27,032 nt of DNA. Origin: Bacteroidales bacterium UBA2800. Lineage in GTDB: Bacteria; Bacteroidota; Bacteroidia; Bacteroidales; Paludibacteraceae. Of the stretch, positions 13,514 through 20,536 are shown one piece after another (position 1 is the first letter of the stretch; each line of letters begins with the position of its first letter). The DNA is taken from NCBI GenBank assembly GCA_002351925.1, contig DEHM01000008.1:465-27496 (forward strand), in the 5' to 3' direction. Both the position numbers and the translations under genes were made by a program. The notes beneath the pieces were generated by a model. The model saw only the letters and a list, made by a program, of their open reading frames with translations. It ran no database searches and was not told the DNA's origin.

Positions 13514-16500
13514 TTAAAATTTTATACATTTTCCTACTGCATCGTACATTTTACCTTCCGGCGTAACGATATACAGTACGTTGTCGATCAGCATCTTCTT
13601 CACACCTTGTGCATCAGCGCCAGTCTCCTCGATGTCGGTGTGCATCTGCGGAGCCTCAGCCACGAGACGCAGACCATAACCCTCGGTCGTACCCTTACTC
13701 AGGTCGAAGGTGTACGGACTTACCGACAGGTTCCAGATCACGCGGTTGTTGTAGGTCAGGAAGAGCGATGCCTCTTCCGGTGCGCGCTCAACAGCCAAGG
13801 TGTACTCACCGGCCTGAGGAGCGTACAGACCCAATTCGCAACGTGCGTCGCCATTGACAAGCGGCATCTCGATGTCGCAAAGTGTCAAACCATTATTGGT
13901 ACTCCACATCTGAGCCACTTTCGCATTCGTCGGTGTGCCCATCTTGAGCAAGTCACGCCCTATGACATATTCACCGGTAGCATCCTCACTTGCGGAAACC
14001 CAAAGATGGTCAGCTACATGTTCTGCATTTTCCGCCGTCAATGCCAAGCGGAACTCATCCGTTGTTTTGCCATATCGTGCCGGAGCCATGAAATCACGTT
14101 TCTCGCTCACTGCGGTAAGATCCACCTTCTGCTCTTCCGGAACTTGTACAAAGAACGCCGTTCCTACTGCGTAGGTATAATCCGAAGCTTCCTTTTCCAC
14201 ATAGCATTCATTCGCATGATCCTCTACCTGAATCTTCGTTTGCGCAGGCAGCTTATTCAGTTGACAGTAATGCAGTGTTCCGTTACCCATACCATTCCAT
14301 CCTCTATTGGTTTTTTCTCCGATGTTCGAATAGCTTGCCTCATAAGAGTTGCTACCCAGAACACTTGACCCGGCTTTCTTCTTAAAGAGGAATGTATTCC
14401 AATTCTTTTCATCATCCAGCGTAATCGTATATAACTTACTGGGTTGCATGGTTCCGTTGAACCAAATCCACGGTCTTCCGGTGTTCGTCGCGCGTTTTTC
14501 CTCACTGAATTCCATTACCGCATAATCCACATTATACGTCAACTTATTGCCGTCCTTGTCAAATACGCCATTCAGCACATCTACTTCAAACGGAACCGTA
14601 AAGTCGTACCAACCGTAGGTTATAGCGCCGCTCGGGTCAAACGAGACTTTGAAATAAACATCACCGTTAACATCCAAATCACCGTCTCCGCTTACTTGAC
14701 CGGACGAAGCGGGTGTAGAATTATTGCCTATCGAAGCCTCTAAGGTGAAGTTATTGACATTCATTATACCACCATCCTTAATAATGACTTGTGCGCCATC
14801 CTCTACATGCAGGTTGCCGTACGTAGTGCGGCTCTTCGGAGCGCCGTTACCAATCTGCAGCGTAACACCACTCTTAACCGTGACAGTAACACCTTCTTCT
14901 ATCGTTATACTCTTCACACTCGCAGCGGAATTGATTGTCATATCCTGAGCCACGGTGATATTAACTGTTGAATCCGGAACGAGGTTAGTGGTCCAGTTAG
15001 TACTATTATTCCATTCTCCAGCTACCTCGAATATATACTCCTCACTCGCAGTTACTGTTGCTGTGAGCCCTACGGTAATACTTAAACTAGTAAGCGGGTC
15101 ATAAACCTCTACGGTTCCTTGCCATTCACCGGTTTGCGACGGCGTAAAGGTTACCTGCAAATCGTGATGACCGAAACTACCGCACTCCAAGTCAATTGCA
15201 CCATTATTAGCAATCGTCACATCGGTGGTATTATTGATTGTACGGGCTGTCAGATCTCCCTTCACGTCGGAGTAATCGAATCCGATTGTTACCGGTGTAG
15301 CTTGACCTATCTTGATTTCACCCAGATTGATTTCGCTATTGGTCTCACGCAGGTATTGCTTACGCGTCACCTGAATGTCTTTGATATAATGGTGTCCGGT
15401 ACCACCTTGCTCGCGGATGATACGCAATGCATCAGCATTCTCATCCAATTGCAGATTGGATTTGGTATTCCATTCGTTCTTAACGGTCTCTACACGAGAG
15501 TTTGTAACTGCAATCCAGTTTCCGTTGACGTGTTGCTCAAACTTGACATAACCGCCAAAGAACTTCAAGAGACCAAACGCGTATTCCTCGCCTTCATAGC
15601 TGAACGACAACTTATCCGGTTTACCATATGTGTGATCTATCGCTATCTCGTCGGAAACCATCTCCTCTGTGGTCAAATTGGTATAACTCGAGAAATCCAC
15701 ATTTACTTCGAACATATCGATGATATCCGTGCGATTTAATACCAGCGGAGTTTCACAGCCTACTGACGGTTGGCGAACATTGATTAACATGATTACAGAC
15801 GCTGCTGCTGCATAATCTGCGTTGCCACCTACGGAAGCCGTTACTTTCACTTCCCCGTAACCCAAAACGGTCATCTTGTTCCCGCTGACAGTAACTACTC
15901 CATTATTCGTCGGGCAAGTATAATTGATACACGGAGTACGTTCTGCGCTGTATACCAAAGCGTTCGTCGTAAGGTTGCGCAGATATACTTTCGCATCCAA
16001 ATCAATCACGTCACCCGGTTCCATAAAGCGCGGGAAACTTTGGTTCCATACAATTTCTTGTACAATCTTGTCCGTAGCATTGATAACGCGAGTATCGCTA
16101 ACCTCTTTCCATTTGGCATTTTCCGGAGCTTTTGCCGTAAGTATCGCCGAGCCGGCTTTTATTACTCTAAAGCCCAAACCATTATCGATAATCTCTACAA
16201 CGCTTTCGTCGCTTGATGTATAATTCACAGACGCACCGCTCGTGGATGTAGCAGCAGGATGAAGAGCATTGACCGTCAAACCTACCGGCAACGTCAACGG
16301 GTTATTCGTATAGCCTTCTTGCCAAGTCAAAGTCGGCGTACGTTTAGTCGTCTCGCCGCTTACCGACAACGCGCGGGTCTGATAACTCGTATGAACGGTG
16401 ATTACAGCGTTGTGGATGCCTAATTCCGTACTGCTATACGTTACCGTAATCTCCTTCTTGGCCGAAGTGAGGTTATCGTGCTTTTCGGAAATATCAATCG

Positions 16501-19021
16501 TCGATTCGCTAACGGTGAAATGATCCTGATCGCTAGACTCAATAGTAATCTCATCTGCGCACGTGCTATAATCAATATAGAATTTCGCCGTTGCGGTAGA
16601 GGTCTCATCAATGGTACAGGTCATCGTCGGCAATTTCGAGATCTTATTTTGCTCTGCATTCAGAAGATTGAGATATGCTCTGCGAGAAATCTTAACATCC
16701 TTATACCACTTACTCAGTGTAGCTCCTGTTTTTGCACCAAAACGTACGTGCGTAATACGCTCGGTTCCTTGCATCGTGGGGAAGGTAGCCACGAATGCCT
16801 CCGACTTATAGTTCTTGTCTAAAGAGGGAGAAAGAAGTGTTGCCCAGTTTTTACCGTTATCTTTGGAATATTGAACAACAAATTTATTCACGCCCCAATC
16901 ACTTTTCTTTGCCTTGAACCAAATCTTGTCAATCGGCGAACTAATCGCTATCGGCGACTCAAAGTGTCCTTCTGCATCACCAATACCAGTAGCAAATTCA
17001 TGCTCGCTATTATCCTGATATACATAACAGGTCGGCGGAGCAGGTACACCTACGGTTACGATCACGTCAGCCTCAGCGGAATAATACTCGTAGTTCTCCG
17101 CTTGAGATACGTGCCAGATAGCATAACCCTTCGTTGTATTGGTAGTAATCGTAGCTCCCGCTGCATTTCCTGTCAATGTAGCTACATTCTCACCGTAAAT
17201 CGGCTCTATCGAAATAGGATAATTCACATAATCGCCGTGCGTAGAAGTGAACGATATATTCTGCGTTCCATTCTCATTCATGGCTTTCTGCCATACATTG
17301 TTGCCCCATGAATTATTGATCTGATTGTCGCGTTTCTCTACGGCAATATTACACATCAACGTAACACCCGTATATTTATAGGTCTCTTTCTGGAAGAAAG
17401 TGATCTTCGTCGTACCCGCATTATGTCCGGTAATCTGCTTAGTCTCCGGATCATAGGTAATCAACTGATTCCCATTATTCAGCGCCTCGTTATCAAAACT
17501 CGGGGCATCAATCGTGTAGTAGAAATCATCGTTCAAATCATCGCTCGGATAATCAGCAGAAGTGTTGGAGAGAGTATAATTACCCGTCACCGTCTCGTTT
17601 ACCTTCAATGTGATATCCTCACCCGATTTAGTAGTCTCATATTTTTTAACAGTGACAATGATGGTCTTCGCGTTAGCCTCTGCAATACCCTCAAAACGAT
17701 TCGTACCATCCTGCCAGATTTTGATAGTAACCTCCTTTTGGCTACCGAACATTTGATAATCGCTTTCGTTGTTAGGAATAACAATCTTGTTGTTTGCTAC
17801 GTCATACTTAGCAATCGTCGGGAAGTCACTACTAGTATGAATCTCACCATCACTGTTCTTTAAGGTGCATACGCCTTCGATAACATCATCTACGAACTTC
17901 TCATACGCCGTAGCCGTTGTCAGTGTATTGGCACGCTTACTTACTGTTACCGTAAACTCATCCGTTACTTCATTATAGCAATCCGTCTTGGCCTTCGTCG
18001 CCCGAATTCTATATTCACCAATAACGGTTGCAGAGAAGACATTACCCGCAGCAATATTCGTATTCGCCTTATTCTCGCTGATCACCTCATATGTAACAAC
18101 GCCGTCGCGCTTTACGTTATTAACGACATCATTTGTCTGCGATTTAATCAAATCATCCAAGTCAATCTTCGAATCTGCTTTCCCTGCGTCAATTCCGTCA
18201 ACCGCCACCTTCACAGAACCATCTTTCATCTCTATCGCCTGAGGTGCACGCTTGCCTGTACCCGACAAACTAACCGTAGTACTTGTTCCATCAGGATTTT
18301 TTATCGTCAGCGTACCGGTTCTTGTTCCCGACTTCGTCGGAGTAAAGGTAACATTAATCGTCTTTGTTTGCGGAGCATCAACACAACCACAAGATGCCGA
18401 GACTACCGTTGCAGAAAAATCACCAGTACAAGAAGCGGTCATATTGCCCTCATAATTGATCATATAGGTAGCCGTCACCGTTTGCGCAGCACTACTCTGC
18501 CCATATGTCACTTCACCAAAACTAAGCGAAGTCTTGTCTGCAGAAATAGTAGACATCTTGCGTACTGCAAAATTAAGAATAGTATATTTGTATTTAGCAC
18601 GCGTATTGTCCTCTGTCATCAATCGAAATTCTGTTGCATTTACTGCGGCAGCAGGCACATCTTCATCATATGTCTTTGTGGTGTATTTGGAAGCCAATGC
18701 AAGCCCCGTAGCGACATCATTCCATTTGTTATTATAATAAGCTTGCAACTTCATCTTTGATCCAAAATCGGTAGATATAGCATTACTATAATACTGAAAA
18801 TACACATGCGAAATTCCATAGGTATTCGTAAACGACCCAGTACTATACACTTGTGTATTGGCACCGCTAGGAGATAATGTTCTTCCTCCTATCTCACCAG
18901 AAGTAGAACTACCAGACTGAGTAAACACATTACAATACGTCGGATCTCCCCACGCATAGTTAGACCACGCGGAGAGGAGAGTAAAACATGTAAGTATTAA
19001 AAATTTGTAAATCTTTTTCAT
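13514..19021 (-). CDS. giant modular secreted/surface protein with three beta-sandwich + ASH-like units
   Basis: 1835 aa, probably cell-surface. Signal peptide MKKIYKFLILTCFTLLSAWS... with cleavage near residue 25. I see three units, each a discoidin-like beta-sandwich followed by an ASH/choice-of-anchor-D-like domain: about 26-155 plus 156-256; about 660-780 plus 781-893; about 1090-1220 plus 1221-1326. The links are I-x-V/I-x-R-K/R-x-Y-L segments, and the ASH-like parts end like TGTLTIKNPDGTSTTVSLSG. Between units 1 and 2 (about 257-655) and units 2 and 3 (about 894-1080) are Ig-like repeats. A right-handed-helix-like stretch begins GEWNNSTNWTTNLVPD (about 1332) and contains many V-T-I-x-x-G turns. 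The last 29 residues (KKMLIDNVLYIVTPEGKMYD...) resemble the end of the M6 protease and may be a sorting signal. No catalytic motif was seen; adhesion or glycan binding is an inference. Confidence 0.85.
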   Translation of the reverse strand: MKKIYKFLILTCFTLLSAWSNYAWGDPTYCNVFTQSGSSTSGEIGGRTLSPSGANTQVYSTGSFTNTYGISHVYFQYYSNAISTDFGSKMKLQAYYNNKWNDVATGLALASKYTTKTYDEDVPAAAVNATEFRLMTEDNTRAKYKYTILNFAVRKMSTISADKTSLSFGEVTYGQSSAAQTVTATYMINYEGNMTASCTGDFSATVVSASCGCVDAPQTKTINVTFTPTKSGTRTGTLTIKNPDGTSTTVSLSGTGKRAPQAIEMKDGSVKVAVDGIDAGKADSKIDLDDLIKSQTNDVVNNVKRDGVVTYEVISENKANTNIAAGNVFSATVIGEYRIRATKAKTDCYNEVTDEFTVTVSKRANTLTTATAYEKFVDDVIEGVCTLKNSDGEIHTSSDFPTIAKYDVANNKIVIPNNESDYQMFGSQKEVTIKIWQDGTNRFEGIAEANAKTIIVTVKKYETTKSGEDITLKVNETVTGNYTLSNTSADYPSDDLNDDFYYTIDAPSFDNEALNNGNQLITYDPETKQITGHNAGTTKITFFQKETYKYTGVTLMCNIAVEKRDNQINNSWGNNVWQKAMNENGTQNISFTSTHGDYVNYPISIEPIYGENVATLTGNAAGATITTNTTKGYAIWHVSQAENYEYYSAEADVIVTVGVPAPPTCYVYQDNSEHEFATGIGDAEGHFESPIAISSPIDKIWFKAKKSDWGVNKFVVQYSKDNGKNWATLLSPSLDKNYKSEAFVATFPTMQGTERITHVRFGAKTGATLSKWYKDVKISRRAYLNLLNAEQNKISKLPTMTCTIDETSTATAKFYIDYSTCADEITIESSDQDHFTVSESTIDISEKHDNLTSAKKEITVTYSSTELGIHNAVITVHTSYQTRALSVSGETTKRTPTLTWQEGYTNNPLTLPVGLTVNALHPAATSTSGASVNYTSSDESVVEIIDNGLGFRVIKAGSAILTAKAPENAKWKEVSDTRVINATDKIVQEIVWNQSFPRFMEPGDVIDLDAKVYLRNLTTNALVYSAERTPCINYTCPTNNGVVTVSGNKMTVLGYGEVKVTASVGGNADYAAAASVIMLINVRQPSVGCETPLVLNRTDIIDMFEVNVDFSSYTNLTTEEMVSDEIAIDHTYGKPDKLSFSYEGEEYAFGLLKFFGGYVKFEQHVNGNWIAVTNSRVETVKNEWNTKSNLQLDENADALRIIREQGGTGHHYIKDIQVTRKQYLRETNSEINLGEIKIGQATPVTIGFDYSDVKGDLTARTINNTTDVTIANNGAIDLECGSFGHHDLQVTFTPSQTGEWQGTVEVYDPLTSLSITVGLTATVTASEEYIFEVAGEWNNSTNWTTNLVPDSTVNITVAQDMTINSAASVKSITIEEGVTVTVKSGVTLQIGNGAPKSRTTYGNLHVEDGAQVIIKDGGIMNVNNFTLEASIGNNSTPASSGQVSGDGDLDVNGDVYFKVSFDPSGAITYGWYDFTVPFEVDVLNGVFDKDGNKLTYNVDYAVMEFSEEKRATNTGRPWIWFNGTMQPSKLYTITLDDEKNWNTFLFKKKAGSSVLGSNSYEASYSNIGEKTNRGWNGMGNGTLHYCQLNKLPAQTKIQVEDHANECYVEKEASDYTYAVGTAFFVQVPEEQKVDLTAVSEKRDFMAPARYGKTTDEFRLALTAENAEHVADHLWVSASEDATGEYVIGRDLLKMGTPTNAKVAQMWSTNNGLTLCDIEMPLVNGDARCELGLYAPQAGEYTLAVERAPEEASLFLTYNNRVIWNLSVSPYTFDLSKGTTEGYGLRLVAEAPQMHTDIEETGADAQGVKKMLIDNVLYIVTPEGKMYDAVGKCIKF

Positions 19022-19253
19022 ATTTTTGTACCTTTCTTTTCGATTGTTTGACTAATTTGCTAAGTGGATTTTGCAAAATATACCATTTTTAAGATTTTCT
19101 ACACATTTTGATAACTTTCTCCACCAAAAAAGCGTGCAAAATTAATATTTTTCTTCGAAACACGCAAATATTTACCCCTTACGCGCGTACGATTCCTAAC
19201 AACAGGTAGCAGAATATTAAAATTTGCTATTTTTATATTCTACATTTTTCCCA
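19022..19253. other. AT-rich spacer between the PqqD-unit terminator and the 1835-aa gene
   Basis: No ORF with coding character. It holds the promoter at 19137-19168 and the long leader of the downstream gene. Upstream of the promoter (19169-19253) nothing recognisable was seen. Confidence 0.6.
19137..19168 (-). promoter_or_regulatory. promoter of the 1835-aa protein gene
   Basis: On the minus strand TTTG (19168-19165), 20 bp, TAATTTTG (19144-19137). It leaves an AT-rich leader of about 110 nt before the ATG at 19021, much longer than for the housekeeping promoters in the window. No defined riboswitch fold was recognised in the leader. Confidence 0.65.
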
Positions 19254-19286
19254 CAAAAAAAATGAAGAGGCTCCAGCCTCCTCATT
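19254..19286 (-). terminator. rho-independent terminator after the PqqD-like gene
   Basis: On the minus strand AATGAGGAGGCT (19286-19275) pairs with AGCCTCTTCATT (19272-19261), a stem of about 11-12 bp with one G-T pair and a tiny loop. A run of eight T follows (19262-19255). It lies about 27 nt after the stop at 19313 and closes the four-gene unit begun at 22962. Confidence 0.9.
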
Positions 19287-19312
19287 CAGTTCAAATTATG
19301 TTCTAACAACAT

Positions 19313-19597
19313 CTACTCAGCAACAACGCCGGCCTCTTTCCACGACGCTACGGTCGCTTCTACGTCGGTCATCGCCTGCTCCGGCGCAACCTCATATTCC
19401 TCGCACAGCGCTTTGCAGAGCTCTGCCACGCTAAACGCCCCGTGACGCTGCGTAGCCTCCTCTGCCTTTTTCCAGAGGAACGCCGCTGTCTCGTTGAGCG
19501 TGATCATCTTGTTGAAATTGATGAGCTCGATCGACTCACCTACCAGTATAAACTCATTGCCCAGCTGACGCAGGCGAAATCCGGAAATGGTATACAT
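19313..19597 (-). CDS. PqqD-like peptide chaperone (RiPP recognition element type)
   Basis: 94 aa with the PqqD pattern: an N-terminal beta hairpin FRLRQLGNEFILVG (8-21), then ITLNETAAFLWKKAEE (33-48), a helix around FSVAELCKALCEEYEV (56-71), a D-V-x-A helix and the end WKEAGVV. PqqD-type proteins bind the leader of a ribosomal peptide and present it to a modifying enzyme, usually a radical-SAM protein. No radical-SAM, ABC transporter or cyclase gene is in the window. The gene overlaps the end of the S26B-like gene by 44 nt in another frame, and this pairing is one I recognise from other Bacteroidales. ATG 19597 is needed to keep the first strand. Confidence 0.82.
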   Translation of the reverse strand: MYTISGFRLRQLGNEFILVGESIELINFNKMITLNETAAFLWKKAEEATQRHGAFSVAELCKALCEEYEVAPEQAMTDVEATVASWKEAGVVAE

Positions 19598-20018
19598 GAC
19601 GATAGATTTTTAACAAATATTTTCTTATGGGCATTAGCGTTTGCCACAACCAGCCGCGAGAAAGGCATTTTTTGCGGCCTGTGGGACTTTCTACACGCGT
19701 GACGATACCAATCACATCCGCGGCACTACATCGTTCTTCTCCGCTCAGATTTCCGTCTCCTTGCAGCACAATCGTCTCGCCTTCTATCCGCAGAATACGA
19801 TGGAGCACATAACTGCGCTGCCCGCAGAGTGTCTCAGCGTGCGCCAGCACGACATCTCCGCGTCGCGGAGCACGCCTCAGCGGCGACAAGATAACGCTGT
19901 CTCTGTCTCCCTCTATGAACGGCCGCATACTCACGCCTGAAGGCGTAAAACGCACCTCGTGGCCTTCCGACAACAGACGCGCCATCTCGGGAATCAGTAT
20001 GTCGTTCTCTACCAGCAT
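19554..20018 (-). CDS. S26B/SipW-like (S24/S26 family) serine peptidase with Ser-His motif
   Basis: 154 aa. The core FTPSGVSMRPFIEGDRDSVIL (24-44) gives the catalytic Ser30 in S-M-R-P; RRGDVVLA (52-59) follows. The second box is YVLHRILRI (70-78), where His73 replaces the general-base Lys of LepB, as in ER-type/SipW signal peptidases. LQGDGN (85-90) and DVIGIV (101-106) complete the fold. No N-terminal membrane anchor is visible, so it may be soluble and intracellular, or bind a partner. Its start is 2 nt after the preceding stop (TAA CG ATG), and its 3' end overlaps the PqqD-like gene. The likely role is cleavage of a dedicated precursor; the substrate is unknown. Confidence 0.8.
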   Translation of the reverse strand: MLVENDILIPEMARLLSEGHEVRFTPSGVSMRPFIEGDRDSVILSPLRRAPRRGDVVLAHAETLCGQRSYVLHRILRIEGETIVLQGDGNLSGEERCSAADVIGIVTRVESPTGRKKCLSRGWLWQTLMPIRKYLLKIYRHVYHFRISPASAGQ

Positions 20019-20020
20019 CG

Positions 20021-20536
20021 TTATTCTGGCACGTAGCGGAAGCAGTTGCAGTACTTCAGGTAGTAGCGCATCTCCTGTATATAAAAGTCCGTCGACTTAC
20101 GCTTGATACGCAACTGATAAGATCCGTGCGCCGGCAACTTAATACAACTCACTCCGGTAGTTTTCTGCTCCACCGTTACATTCGTCCAGTTGGCTCCCTC
20201 GTCCGCAGATATCTGAGCATCAAACGCAATTATGCTCGCCGGCGTATATAGTATCGCTATACTGTCCAGATTATCGATTGTTGAGGTCGTCACCTGCGCG
20301 CCGTACCCTTTCTGCCAGATACAGAGCACATAGCTAAAGTAGTCAAAATAAGAATACGTGCTCCCGCTACAGGTATACACCACCTCGTCCGTCGTACCTG
20401 TCTTGTTTGAATTAGTGACCGTCAGCGTAGGCGGCACAGCCGAGAACATCGAGTGGAAATTATGCGCAACACTCTCAGCGCTGAGCCTTGCAGCGCTGAG
20501 AGTGAGCATAGAAAGTATTACAAGTTGGCGAAACAC
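20021..20536 (-). CDS. small secreted beta-sandwich protein, unknown function
   Basis: 171 aa with a signal peptide MFRQLVILSMLTLSAARLSA, cleavage near residue 20. The start is GTG, directly after the M6 protease stop (TAA GTG). An ATG at codon 10 would shorten the signal. The body has STIDNLDSIAILY, FDAQISADEGANWTNVT and a closing strand DFYIQEMRYYLKYC. This resembles one beta-sandwich module of the 1835-aa protein (QYSKDNGKNWATL, YKDVKISRRAYL) and the C-terminal region of the M6 protease. It lacks the C-terminal tail seen in those two. Cysteines cluster at the end (YCNCFRY). A perfect 13-bp inverted repeat lies in the signal-peptide codons. It could be a substrate of the neighbouring peptidases or a secreted binding protein; this is open. 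Confidence 0.7.
   Translation of the reverse strand: MFRQLVILSMLTLSAARLSAESVAHNFHSMFSAVPPTLTVTNSNKTGTTDEVVYTCSGSTYSYFDYFSYVLCIWQKGYGAQVTTSTIDNLDSIAILYTPASIIAFDAQISADEGANWTNVTVEQKTTGVSCIKLPAHGSYQLRIKRKSTDFYIQEMRYYLKYCNCFRYVPE
20471..20503 (-). repeat. perfect 13-bp inverted repeat at the start of the 171-aa gene
   Basis: ACTCTCAGCGCTG (20471-20483) and CAGCGCTGAGAGT (20491-20503), with a 7-nt loop. The inner CTCAGCGCTGAG is itself self-complementary. There is no T-run after it, so it is not a standard terminator. In the mRNA it would sit about 30-65 nt after the protease stop, where it could limit downstream translation or mark an RNA processing site. Confidence 0.75.

Noticed and set aside
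13460..14368. 302-aa open frame on the plus strand opposite the giant gene
   Set aside because: The minus-strand frame has a signal peptide, domain pattern and promoter, while this frame reads as a Cys/His/Arg-rich shadow without family resemblance.
19313..20018. Frameshifted fusion of the S26B-like and PqqD-like proteins
   Set aside because: Both frames have intact family ends and an ATG at the PqqD domain start, so two overlapping genes explain the data without an error.
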